From positions 10,920,213 through 10,984,212 of the forward strand of contig JABAKD010000012.1 in the NCBI GenBank assembly GCA_012845835.1: DNA of 64,000 nt, in the 5' to 3' direction. The translations under genes were made by a program, and so were the position numbers. The notes beneath the pieces were generated by a model. That model was not told the DNA's origin. It saw only the letters and a program-made list of their open reading frames with translations, and did not search any database. Shown here piece after piece: positions 48,111-60,129 of the stretch. Numbering within the stretch: position 1 is the first letter of the stretch; every line of letters begins with the position of its first letter. The DNA comes from Undaria pinnatifida. Lineage: Eukaryota; Sar; Phaeophyceae; Laminariales; Alariaceae.

Positions 48111-49456
48111 CAAACACGCATGGTCTGCTACCGCCGAGACGACAAATCCTCTCGCCCAAACAACCACAAGAAAAATCGTCGCCATCTTTCAGGATCAGGG
48201 CCAGGTAAACTGTTACAACGATACCACATACACGTCGGATCACCATGGTATCCTGCGCTCGCCCGCCTCTTCTGCCCCCGCTCCCGCTTCTCGAATGCGC
48301 TTTGGAGCAGCCCACAACCCGGGCGAAAATAAATGTGCGCGCCAACCTGGCACATTCCGTAACGGAAATCGACAGCTCGACGGCGGTACGGCACCGTCGA
48401 CAACACTGTCGGGGGGTACCTATTTTGGTTTCAGAAAATGCTCGTGTTCTGTTGCTAGCCTGTCCAGAAACGCAGCACAGATTGCCTCTGTCAAGAGCCT
48501 ACGGGCTCCTACGCCGTCTGCGGACGATTCTCACGGCGTATTACCGGCGGCGGAAACTAGCGCTTCAAGCGTGGTTTCCTCCAGCCAGGCATTTTTTTTT
48601 TCTTTTCTTTCTTTTTCGACGGCGAGAACGCGCGCTTTCAGCGACGTTCCCCTCGGTCATGGTCTGAGTTCGGCAACGGGAACCGCGCTTCCAGCGCCGT
48701 TTCCCTCAGCCGCGGCATAAACTCAGCAATGGGGGTACGCGCTCCAAACGCCGCCCCCATCAACCATGGCACGGGAGCCTGCGCTTTGCGCGCTCCCCCT
48801 CTAGGTACGCGCCGCGCAACAATATAGCTGCAGCGACGGCGCGTCGCCTTTTTACGCGTATGTGTGCATTCCCCCCTTTCCCTGACCAGGCGGTGGCGGT
48901 CGGTTTGAGGTGTGGGACGGTCGACCCTCGAAACACTTTTTCTGACCACGAGGTGGCGGTCGATTTGAGGTGTGGGAAGGCCAACACTAAAACACCGAGA
49001 TCTTTTGCGAGGCTCGATCCAGTGTTTGCTCGCGATAAGAGCGGGCGCTCTGTCCTTTTTTCCATCAAGGAGGAGTCGACAAGATTAGCTACCTCGTCTC
49101 CCTTCTCCAAGAGACATAACGGAAGAGAGCCTCCTCGGGTAAAAATATTATTGCCTTGCCCGAGCCCCGCTCCAGAAGACGCCCACAGGGTTTACGGACC
49201 CTGCTTCGTCTTTTAACACGCTAACCCACGTGTTTCAGGCTACGTCTGCCCCAGTGGCACAGGAAGAAGATCCGACACTGCGCGACGGGCCAGTGGTGAC
49301 TCCACGGCCTCCAGCCTGATCAGCTGGACGCTATTCCCGTAAATTTACGGAAGAATCGCGCCTCTCGTCAAGCAGAAACAGCTCAGAGCCCCTGCCCCTT
49401 TGGGCGCAGTTAGAGCAGTTTTCTTGCGATTATACGCCAAAAAGCGAAGAGGCCAC
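48111..49456 (+). other. Non-coding or decayed 3' part of the gag-only element
   Basis: No conserved domain is seen. Open frames on + (e.g. 48082-48720, 48860-49216) are Ser/Ala/Pro-rich. Short internal echoes such as TTTTTCGACGGnGAGnnCGCG occur near 47690 and 48615. Confidence 0.4.
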
Positions 49457-49895
49457 TGGATATTGACAGAGGTCCGCCGTATATCCGGCCGACCTGCTAT
49501 CCCGCCGTTTCAGGGGGGGAGAGTGTTATAAGGCTTAGTTTGGGTAAGCTATTGGTTAACCAGTTGCAAGTGGTCAAACGGACTAATACCCCACTAATAC
49601 CTTAACATATGGCGTCGTCGGCAGGACCATGGGTTTTTGGGTCGTGGGTTCGATCCCCACATCCACCATAATAAACTTTTTCAGATTTTCCCATGGCGAA
49701 CTTGAAAAATACTCTCCCCGGTATACCCAGGAAATGAAACGGCTTGGATATATTGACAGGTCCGCCCGTATATCCGGCCGACCTGCTATCCCGCCGTTTC
49801 AGGGCGGGAGAGTGTTATAAGGCTTAGTTTGGGTAAGCTATTGGTTAACCTGTGCAAGTGGTCAAACGGACTAATACCCCACTAAGTCCTTAACA
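49457..49895 (+). mobile_element. Tandem short LTRs: 84-bp terminal repeats with a ~205-bp internal segment
   Basis: LTR-like repeats 49524-49607 and 49813-49895 start TGTTATAAGGC and end CCTTAACA, giving the inverted ends TGTTA...TAACA. Each is preceded by the same ~65-bp block ending in a purine run (GGGGGGAGAG; GGGCGGGAGAG) that would serve as polypurine tract. The first is therefore the 3' LTR of the gag element to its left. The second closes a deleted internal region, a structure expected from recombination between tandem copies sharing one LTR. No matching 5' LTR was found near 45-46 kb. Confidence 0.7.
49640..49668 (+). other. tRNA 3'-half-like segment (perfect T-arm / B-box)
   Basis: 49644-49660 forms a 5-bp T-stem (GTGGG/CCCAC) with loop TTCGATC, followed by ATCCACCA. 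The B-box GGTTCGATCCC is canonical. No matching 5' acceptor strand or D-arm lies at the right distance, so a complete tRNA is not supported. Confidence 0.4.
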
Positions 49896-50149
49896 ATACC
49901 CTGACCCGTACCCGCACCGTGGTACAAGGGCATACTCCACCCCCGCCAGGGTACAAGGGCATATACCTGTACCCAAGGTATTTCCCGCCAGCGTACAGAG
50001 CTCACAGAAGTTCGTACGAAGCGCGCAGAAGTTCCAGGTAGGGGCATGAAAGCCGTACACAACGCTGAGGAGTGTCGGGTATGAGTATTTCCAAGGTCAT
50101 TACACTTGTAATACCCGTGCGGTACCCGACAAAAAACACACAATATTAT

Positions 50150-51150
50150 AAAAATTAAAATACACTCCATCCAGCTGTGAGATCGAGTATTTTGACGAAA
50201 CGCATCTCTGCAAGCTGGGTGTGATACTCCGATCGCGCGTAATACGGGTTGCGTGTCCTCATTAAGGATATAGGTCGGCGACTCCCCTTGCAACTACAGT
50301 GTAGCTATCAGGGTCAACAGGGTGGTGTTAGTCAGTCTGTGCGCGGAAACTATAAAACCCGTTTCTGAGGGGGGCAAAATCTGACAGCTGTAAAAGGAAA
50401 TGCATCAGTTTATCATCAAGTGAATCCTGTAAGTCAAATAACCGGTGAAGGGACGGCGGAGTTTTGAAGGACCTGGGGGTCTGATTTTGATCGAAAGGGG
50501 GGGCGGGGGGGGGGGGTGGGGGGTGAATCCTGTAAGTCCAATATTCGGTGAGGGGAGGCCGGAGTTTTCAAGGACCTGGGGGCCTGATTTTGATCAAAAA
50601 GGGGGGGAGGGGGGAGGCGGGTGGGGCCGCTCAATTTGTGCGTAGAAACTATAAATCCTTCACGGGGATGAATCTGACGGTTTTGGAAAGAATGCACGGC
50701 GGCGGAACGGGGGGGGGGGGGGGCGGGACGGGCGGGGCAGCTCAATCCATGCGTGCAAAGTATACATCCTTTAAGGGGATATATGTGACGGTTTTGGAAA
50801 GAATGCACCAGTTTATTATGTATATACTGTAAATAGTACAACCAGTGAGTAGAGGGCGGAGTGTTCGAGGGGGTGGGGTAGGGAGGTGGGGAGGTAGGGG
50901 GTGGGGGAGGGGGGAAGGGCTTTAGGTCGCATAGATGTAGGGGTTTGCGTTACGCGTGGTGCTTGGTCTAGGCGATGGTGCGGGTGGCGGTGACGGAGGG
51001 GGTGTTGAGGGCGGGGGGAGGTGGGAATTGCAGCAGCGGCATGGATGGCTCTAGAAATATAATACTGAGGTGATATACAGGGCGTGGAAGTGTTCATTAC
51101 TTCTGGCGGATTTCGATATTAGGTGGGACGTTTGAGTAAGAGCGAGAAAG
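50150..51150. repeat. Second cluster of the G-rich mosaic repeat
   Basis: Carries the same modules as the 36.8-39.2 kb cluster, in the same order and orientation, with poly-G runs near 50498 and 50710. Between 51150 and 51800 I see no feature. Confidence 0.85.
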
Positions 51151-51799
51151 AGGCGGGGAGGGGGGGATCGAAACTCATCGTTGCAACATTGTGTGTGATA
51201 CTCCGATCGAGCGTATTAATATACCTGCTATAATTACGAAGCATATCGTATACCGCTATTGGTATGCTGAATACACTTACATACTATACTATGTACCAAA
51301 TCGACCTATTGCGCACTTTGGCATTTCTCTTTCTTCCGGCCCGGGGTCTTGTCTCGTGCCCTCGGCCGCGGGGAACGCAGGGGACCAGCGTGTACACCAC
51401 AGCGCAGGCGCGGGCCGCGGCCGAGGTCCGTGGAGAATGCTCTGGGCCCTCAAAGCCGCGAACTCTGGCAAATAATCAAGGGGAGACGTTCCGACTTGAC
51501 ACGAAATGACACCCCCTCGCGGCTCATGCAAAAGCTGCCGTAGAAACTTCGAGGAAGCCCTGCCTGCTGCTCTCGCACGGATGTTGCGGTGAACAAGCGG
51601 CCAAAAATGACGAGTGCTCCGTGCTCCATTACCTGTAGCTGTACCCCAGACTCGTTTCATATAGGTACCTCGCACGCATCTACCGCCTTCGGTGTGCCTC
51701 AGCCTGGCAGTCAGTACAGCAGCACAGCAGGACTGGCCCTCAGCACAGTTCAATTTCTAATCTCCGAAATGTAGGCCTTCGCGCGAGAGCCAAGAGTAA

Positions 51800-52975
51800 A
51801 TGTTGGTTTGCAGGAAAATACTACGAAACTTGCTTCAAAATATGCACTTTGCCACCTTTTGGGGGGGGGGGGGGGTCTACATCTCGCCGTGGTCTGTCGT
51901 GGTAGTTTTCCTACCATTGGCGGACTGTTTTCTTTCGTTTTGACGCATTGATTTATCACACACTGCTCTTGTACTGCCCATTTTCATGCTGTGTGTGCCT
52001 GCTCGGTGTGCAGGCTCGTTGTGTGCTCGATTGTCGGAAAAAATTAGGACACCTTACAATAGTTTAGGGAGGCACGCCGCGCAACCACCAGACAGAGAGG
52101 GATGCCTCTGAGAGGCACGCCGCCCAACCACGAGAGCGGGATGTCTCCGACCACCGCCAGCGTTGCTGGCGTGGTACACATGGGTTATTTCTTCCGGTTC
52201 GTGATTCGTATACACCAAGCGGCCTGCTGTAGCTGGGTTAAGCGTTGCATCTACGGCGAGCTGTGTGCTGTGCTGCTGCTGCTATGTCTTTGTTAGCGCG
52301 TTGCCTCGCGCGTTTGTCACCTGTGTTGCTGTTTATTTTCTGGAAAATACTGCGAAACGTGCTTCAAAAGAAGCAATTTGCGGGGAAAATCCACACCTCG
52401 CCGTGGTTTGTCGTGGTCGTTCCACTAAAACAATTCACGGACTGTTTTCTTTGGTTTTGAAACATTTTCACACATTGATCTTGCACCGGCCATTTTCATG
52501 CTTGCTGTGTGTGCTTGCTCAGTGCACAGCCTCGATTATCAGCAAAAATGATGACTCCTTACAACAGTTTAAAGAGGCACGCCGATCAACCATGGGAGAG
52601 GAATGCCTCTCACCACCGCCAACGTTGCTGGTGTTCTACACGTAGCTTATATACTTCGGGTTTGAGGTACACAAAGCGGCTTGCTGTATGTACCTGGGTT
52701 GAGCGTTGCATCTACGGCGACCTGTGCGCTGCTGTTTCTGTGTTTGCGTGTTGCCTTGTGCTGTGAGTTTGCTATCCAGCTAATGTCTACTGAATTGCTG
52801 TTTGCTCGCTGGGAAATACTCGGAAGCTTGCTCCAAAACATACACCTGGGCAACTTTTGGGGGGGGCATATCAACATCTGACCGTAGTCTGCCGTTGTCG
52901 TTTCATTAAAATCACCGACTGATTTTTGCTCGCAATATTGTCACACACTGCTATTGCGCTGATGCGTACATTTTT
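51800..52975 (+). repeat. ~500-bp tandem repeat, about 2.3 copies
   Basis: Ordered landmarks GAGGCACGCCG(C/A), GTTGCATCTACGGCGA, GGAAAATACTGCGAAACGTGC, CGCCGTGGTTTGTCGTGGT, GGACTGTTTTCTTTGGTTTTG and CCATTTTCATGCT repeat with starts near 52070 and 52573; a partial copy begins near 51820. Confidence 0.85.
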
Positions 52976-53194
52976 TTTATGTTTTCTCTCGGTTGAATAC
53001 CTTCACTGAAGATACAAAGCCATTTACACACCACACAGACACCGAGGAAACACCAACAAACTGCGCATAAAACGAGGCTCGCATCACGTAGCAGTTGTCG
53101 TAGTTGATGTCTTGCGGAAAGGCTCTGTGCAGCTCTCTGTGAGCTGTACGTACAGCAGCTGTATCATACAAAACACGAAAAACGATATGCGGAC

Positions 53195-53895
<701 letters not shown>

Positions 53896-54279
53896 CAGGA
53901 GTAGGAGCAGTTCTTCTACTATTATGAATGCTGCTCCGGCAAAATAACGCGTTTCCCTTTCTGATATGCCGTCGTCCCTGCTTTATAGACACTCCTCTTG
54001 AGTCAACTCCCCGCTTTGATGATAATTTTTTGCTGAAGAAGGGTGCTCCGCAGATACGCGTTGTCGTGGGAGCCCCCTTTTCCCGTCATCTTTAAGAGGG
54101 TTCCCCGTGTTAAAAACTCGTCCAAAATATAAACGATATGCGTCTTTAAAGCAGGAACGACTGTGAATCCAACATCCGTGCATTGAAAAGAATACATAGT
54201 TTATACTGTGTGATTTCAAATACAATGTTTTGTGACTTCGTGTAATATTCGTAGATGTATACTCGTCTGTCGCGGACGC

Positions 54280-54515
54280 GTGCTACGATAGACGTGCGGC
54301 ACGTTTTTATCTGAGGTTTCCTCAATTTGGCAGCTTACGACCTCTCTCAAAACCTGATTCGGAGAAAATTGCCCTCTACGGAATGAACAATCCCATGGCC
54401 TAGGTGTATGCGACGAGAATCAAGCGAATAAAACGACCTATTTCCGATGATTTTGGGTTAAGGAGCCCCGTCAATCAGAAACCATTCCAGACGAAAGTGA
54501 TACCTCTATCGTGTC
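54280..54515. repeat. Dispersed repeat, copy 2 (copy 1 at 40370-40640)
   Basis: Same ordered blocks as the 40.4-kb copy, about 240 bp long and slightly more diverged. It is followed by a hairpin at 54529-54574. Confidence 0.8.
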
Positions 54516-54528
54516 ACCCTGCGGGATC

Positions 54529-54574
54529 GGTCGCTGGCCGACCCCTTCCCCGAAGTTTTCGCTAGCCAGCGACC
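54529..54574. other. 10-bp-stem hairpin
   Basis: GGTCGCTGGC (54529-54538) pairs with GCCAGCGACC (54565-54574) across a 26-nt spacer. It directly follows the dispersed repeat copy at 54.3 kb and is not associated with a gene. Confidence 0.6.
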
Positions 54575-54940
54575 GTGACTGGTCAGCACCAGGAACGATT
54601 CGTTCTAACAGCTTTTAGCTTCTATCTTATGGGGAGTAACTTTCAGGACTGTCAGTTTGTTAGACCACAGATGGAGACAGTGACGTCATGTTAGTGCGTC
54701 AACAAGTAGTTAGGCTAGATCGTCAGCAATATTTTTTGTCGTGTCATCTGACGGGGTAAAAATGATTGTTGCTCTGGTCTGCTTGCCTGCTGCCGCTGTC
54801 GTTGCTACTACTGCCGTACTTGGCTATAGATGACCACCGCTTGGCTATGGTGCTCGGTGTGCGGGTTTGTTTACTGTGTGTTCCGTGTTTACTGAGATAC
54901 CTGTACCGGATAGATACATACCGCGAAGTAAACCTCGACC

Positions 54941-57328
54941 TTCGAACACGGTCTCCTGCACTATTTGCATTTTTCGTGGAAGCTCGTGAAAGCTTCCGTG
55001 GAAGCTTTCACCGCTTCCATGGAAACTTCCATGAAGGATATGGAAGCTATGGAAGCTTCCAGCTTCCATGGAAGCAATGGAAGCGGTGGAAGCTTCCATG
55101 GAAGATATGGAAGATATGAAAGCTTCCACGGAAGTAACTTCCACGGGAACTTCCACGAAAGCTTCCACGAAAGCTTCCATGGAAGTAGCTTCCACGAAAG
55201 CTTCCACGAAAGCTTCCATGGAAGTAACTTCCACGAAATATTCCATGGAAGTAACTTCCACGAAAGCTTCCACGAAAGATTCCATGGAAGTAACTTCCAC
55301 GAAAGCTTCCATGGAAGCTTTCATGGAAGTAATGAAAGCTTTCGCGAAAGTTCTGGAAGTTGTCACGGAAGTAACTTCCACGGAAGCTTGCATGGAAGTT
55401 GTCATGGAAGTAATGAAAGCTTTCGCGGACGTTATGGAAGCTTTCATGGAAGTATCTTCCACGGAAGCTTTCATTGAAGCTTCCGTGGAAGCTTCCATAG
55501 AAGATATGGAGGACATGAAAGCTTCCACGGAAGCAACTTCCACGGGAGCTTCCACGAAAGCTTCCACGAAAGCTTCCATGGAAGTAACTTCCACGAAAGC
55601 TCTCATGGAAGTAATAGAAGCTTTCGCGGACGTTATGGAAGCTTTCACGGAAGTAACTTTCACGGGAGCTTTCGTGGAAGCTTCCGTGGAAGCTTCCATG
55701 GAATATATGGAAGATATGAAAGTTTCCACGGTAAAAACGTCCACAGAAGCTTCCACGAAAGCTTCCACGAAAGCTTCCATGGAAGTAGCTTCCACGAAAG
55801 CTTCCACGAAAGCTTCTATGGAAGCATTCGTGGAAGTAATGGAAGCTTTTGCGGAAGTTAGGGAAGTCTTCACGGAAGCAACGTCCACGGAATCTTTCGT
55901 GGAAGCTTTCGTGGAAGCTTCCATGGAAGATATGGAAGACATGAACGCTTCCACGGAAGTAATTTTCACGGAAGCTTCCACGAAAGCTTCCACGAAAGCT
56001 TCCATGCAAGTACCTTCCACGAAAGCTTCCATGAAAGCTTTCATGGAAGTATTGGAAGCTTTCGCGGAAGTTACAGAAGCTTCCACTGAAGCAACTTCCA
56101 CGGAAGCTTCCACGAAAGCGTTTACGAAAGCTTCCATGGAAGATATGGAGGATATGAAAGCTTCCACGGAAGTAACTTCCACGGAAGCTTCCACGAAATC
56201 ATCCACGAAAGCTTCCATGGAATTATCTTCCACGAAGGCTTCCATGGAAGCTTTCATGGAAGTAATGGAAGCTTTCGCGGAAGTAATAGAAGTTTTCACG
56301 GAAGTAACTTCCACGGAAGATTTCATGGAAGCTTTCATGGAAGTAATGGAAGCTTTCGCGGAAGTTATGGAAGCTTTCACGGAATTAACTTCCACGGGAG
56401 CTTTCATGGAAGCTTCCGTAGAAGCTTCCACGGAAGATATGGTTAGGGTTAGGGTTATGGTTAGGGTTAGGGTTAGGGTTAGGGTTAGGTTGCTTCCGTG
56501 GAAGCTTCCGTGAAAGCTTTCATGGAAGCTTCGGTGGAAGTTGTTTCCGTGGAAGTTGCTTCCATGGAAGCTTCTGTGGAAGCTTCCGTGGAAGTTTTTT
56601 CCGTGAAATCTTTCATGGACGCTTCCGTGGAAGTCGCTTCCGTGGAATTTTTCGTGGAAGTTGCTTCCGTGGAAGTTGCTTCTGTTGAAATTGCTTCCGT
56701 GGAAGCTTTTGTGGAAGTTGCTCTCCGTGGAAGCTTTCATGCAAGCTTCCGTTGAAGTTGCTTCCGCGGAAGAAGCTTTCATGGAAGCTTCCGTGGAAGT
56801 CGCTTCCGTGGAAGCTTTCGTGGAAGTTGCTTCCGTGGAAGTTGCTTCCGTGGAAGCTTTCGGGGAAGTTACTTCCGTGGAAGCTTCCATGGAAGCGTTC
56901 GTGGAAGTTACTTTCATGGAAGCTATTGTGGAAGCTTTCGTGGAAGATCCCGTGGAAGTTACTTACGTGGAAGATTTCATATCTTCCATATCTTCCATGG
57001 AAGCTTCCGTGGAAGTTGCTTCGGTGGAAATTTCGGTGGAAGCTTTCATGGAAGCTTCCGTGGAGGTTGCTTCCGTGGAAGCTTCCGTGGAAGTTGCTTC
57101 CGTGGACGTTGCTTCCGGGGAAGCTTCCACACTTCTATGGAAGCTTCCATTGCTTCCACCGAAGCTTCCATGCTTTCATGGAAGCTTCCATTGCTTCCAT
57201 GAAAGATTTCATGGAAGCGATGGAAGCTTCCGTGGAAGTCGTGGAAGCATCCATATCTTCAACGGAAGCTTCCATGGAAGCTTCCACGAGCTTCCACTAA
57301 AAGTGCAGATAGTGCAGGTGGCCCTTCG
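54941..57328. mobile_element. Foldback-like palindromic element built of GGAAGCTTCCAT-type units
   Basis: The ends are inverted repeats: 34 bp at 54955-54988 match the reverse complement of 57285-57318 with 3 mismatches, and similarity extends outward to TTCGAA on both sides. The interior is almost entirely 12-bp self-complementary units (GGAAGCTTCCAT/ACG). Left of 56440 the spacing words are GTAACTTCC; right of 56490 they become GTTGCTTCC, the complement sense, so the arms face each other. Such inverted arms made of short tandem units resemble FB elements of flies. Long open frames (690 residues on -, 481 on +) result from the 12-bp period. Confidence 0.75.
56441..56490 (+). repeat. Interstitial telomere-type (TTAGGG)n tract
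   Basis: Eight GGTTAG-phase units, one variant (TTATGG), lying exactly where the 12-bp repeat changes orientation. TTAGGG is the vertebrate-type telomere repeat, also used by many protists and algae. Confidence 0.95.
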
Positions 57329-57883
57329 AACAACGCCAGACAACATCTCCTACTACAGAGAGATTCAATCGTGCAAAGTGATGCTACCGGCATTATACAG
57401 AGCAATGACACTATTTAATCGGTCGTACTATAGCCCGTTCAGCAATGAATGGCAGCAAAACAAGTACACACGCCTTCAAAAGCCAAAGCCTAAACTACGT
57501 TTTTAACACACAGCCAGACAGCGTCATGACAGGAAGATAAGAAGAGCATGGCGGACGTGGGAAAGGTCCTGCTCTGCTCCATTTTGCTTGTGTGCTGCCG
57601 CTGCTGCTAATGCTGCTGCTATGCTGCTGTACGATGTGTATGACTGACGCTTTGCTGCGGTACCTGTGTGTTTTTTTGTGTGACAGACAGCACCACATAT
57701 ATGGTCTAATAATAGTGCCGGCATGTGCCAGCCCAAAATACCGGCAATAATGAAGGCACCACAACTGATGGTGGTGACATAGATAACTTTGTTATTATAT
57801 GATTGACAGGTACACGTGCCAGTGGTATTGAGAACACCGGCACTATATTGGAATAAGGTTCCCATACATATATACCTACTGCA

Positions 57884-58151
57884 TGTACCGCTGTGGTCGC
57901 ATCATTGGGCATTTTACCTTACATAAAATGGTTGGATACATTTTGTCAGGGAGTTCAGTTGTCCTTATTGGCGTTTCTTATCAGCTCTTGAGATCTTGAG
58001 ATACGAACGGGAAGGTCCATGGCCGATGGCATATCACTTTCCCGTGTGATAACGAACGAACTATTGCATTGTGGACAAACGCACTCCGAGCTTACGAGGG
58101 GAAGTGCTCGGAGCTGATACCACCGGGCCCGCCGTCGCGCGAGTCGGTACA
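57884..58151 (+). repeat. 5' LTR
   Basis: 268 bp with TGTACC...GGTACA ends. It differs from the 3' LTR by a few substitutions and two small gaps (ATTG after CATC, TTGG/CC near 58018). Confidence 0.9.
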
Positions 58152-58173
58152 ATTCAATTAAATTGGGTAAATT

Positions 58174-59219
58174 ATGCTTTCTGCCCGAAACGTGATTAAT
58201 TTGCTTTTCGGAGGCTGGAAAGCACTGGTTTGCGTGCTGGTGTGGGACACCAGCCAAAACCAAGGGGAGACCTTGCAGCAGCAAGAGGAGCACGAGCGCA
58301 GGGCGCTGACGGGGTCCATTCTGCAAGCTGGGGCTACCCGAGAGGTGAAGGCCGAGCCGGCGGCCGGCTGAAGCCGGAAATCAAGGTGACGCTCGGGGGA
58401 GATAGACGGCCTAGGTTGGGTGGTGATGTTGCTACCTTCGAAGGTATGCGTGAATTTCTTGTTGCCTACTCGGAGTATGAGCATCAGATGCATATCACAA
58501 ACCACGACGAACGACACCGGGTACTCGCGAGGAGGCGAGAGCTGGTAGATTCGACGACCCAAATGATGATGGCTGATGAGTTCTACGATGGCAAGCCCTG
58601 GGTCGACCTCTCGGATGAGGAGCTATTGCAAAGGCTCAAAACGTTTGCTGACGTTGATATGCAGCAAACGAGTTACGAGGATTTTTTGCGTCAGATATTC
58701 CGTGTGCTGAAGATGGATGCGAGCGTGCTGGTAGATAAAAGGGTGTTCTTGCAAAAACGTGCCCTGTGGAAATACCTTGTTGACAGCGGGCTCACGCAGG
58801 TGGTGAAACCTGACGGTCGGCAGCACACGCTAAAGCATGGCAAGGTGCTGGTTGAGGCAATAGCGAAGGGAATCGAGCAACTCGAGTTCCGCCGCAAGGT
58901 GGAAAAACAGATGCGTTTCGATCTCGCAACACATGACCCTGACGCGTTGTTCAGCATAATTGCCAAGCAGCAACGGAATCAAGCCGTAATCGAGGCCAAC
59001 GATGCTGTACGCCGGCAAACAGCAAAGCGGCGTGATGCCAGGTCGGTGGCTGTTGCGGGGACCAAGCCACAGGGAAGTACTGCGGACGGGCACGACTCAC
59101 GCGAGAGTGCTAAGGCTGCTGGTGTGAAAGCAAAGCGGAATCGTCGGTACCACAACAACGAGTGTTTTGTATGTGGCAAGCAGGGGCACAAGCAGTGGGA
59201 CTGCCCCCAAAGCCAGTAG
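58174..59219 (+). pseudogene. gag of the Ty3/gypsy element with CCHC zinc knuckle (one frameshift)
   Basis: The likely N-terminal frame runs 58174-58371 (LQQQEEHERRALTGSILQAG) and the rest runs in the 58230-59219 frame from KPEIKVTLGG onward, so a single frameshift lies near 58360-58375. The long frame shows a helical capsid-like region (FEGMREFLVAYSEYEHQM, YEDFLRQIFRVLKMDASVLV) and ends in CFVCGKQGHKQWDC, a CX2CX4HX4C knuckle that would package RNA. A stop follows at 59217-59219. Confidence 0.85.
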
Positions 59220-59442
59220 GGTAAGGCGGGGAAAGGCGTCCATGGCCAGAACTACGGCCATACCCTCATACAGCAGCAGCAGCCCACAAACGGTCCCGCT
59301 CAGCATACCCGGAGCAAGACAACTGGGATGGCCCCTGCGTCTGCCACCCCTCGAGCTAGTGGGTACCAGACCGCCTCAAAAGCGGTGGTAACGAAGACCA
59401 AACCTGCTGCGCCTGAAATCTGCACAGAATGACGAAGACTAC

Positions 59443-60086
59443 GTGTACAATTGCGTGCCACGGGAGAAGATGGCGCCAGTGGATATCGGGCTCACCGCGA
59501 CGGTGCAGCACCAGGTTTCCCAAATCGCTCGGCCACAGAATGCAGCACCAGTTCTTCACACCAATGCGGTGCAGCCGGCGGCAACCGCGTCACAGCAGCG
59601 GCGTGGAGATTCCAGCACCATTTATTCTGCGCGTGTCGCAGTCGTGCAGCCTGGAAGATGTGGTGAGACGATCGTGGATTCGGTAGAGAACGAACCGCAT
59701 GTGGAGGTCCGACGCAGCGTCTCGCCGGGCGTCTTGCGGTTCCCGGTGCTTCCGCGGCTGCTGGGGTCAAGGTGTTCATGAATTCTGGTTCAAGCATCAC
59801 AGCAATATCAGAGGAGCTGGTACAGGCCCTGCGGGGACAGGTGGGGAAGACGCACACCGCGTTAACGCAGGCGTTTGTTGGGCATGCGCGGGTGGTTACG
59901 TCGTTGGGCCGGGCGTGTGATATTGAGACGCAATCGTGCCCACTCCACTCAACGATCGATACACCATGGAGACCAGGCCGATTTACCATGCCGTTTATCG
60001 TGCTCCCTGGGGGAGGCGATGTGGTTATCGTCGGGCAGAAGACGATGAGAGTGAAACTCGGCATCGACGTCATGGCGCAGCTTTAA
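59443..60086 (+). pseudogene. Retropepsin-like protease remnant with altered active site
   Basis: A linker frame at 59443-59781 is followed by the frame 59772-60086 reading VFMNSGSSITAISEELVQAL and later VVIVGQKTMRVKLGIDVMAQ. Position and pattern match a retroviral-type aspartic protease, in which the catalytic triad is D-[ST]-G. Here it is N-S-G, so the site should be inactive unless the base is an error. A frame change separates linker and protease. Confidence 0.7.
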
Positions 60087-60129
60087 GACCTATGTACTGA
60101 AGGCACAAGGGCGTCAAGATGGCGCTGGG

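Noticed and set aside
49560-49668. Complete intron-containing tRNA gene
   Set aside because: The T-arm is good, but no acceptor 5' strand or anticodon arm pairs correctly, and the supposed D-arm belongs to the LTR repeat, which also occurs alone at 49813-49895.
54845-56917. 690-residue - strand frame and 481-residue + strand frame
   Set aside because: They arise from the 12-bp repeat unit, which has no stop in several frames; composition is purely repeat-driven.
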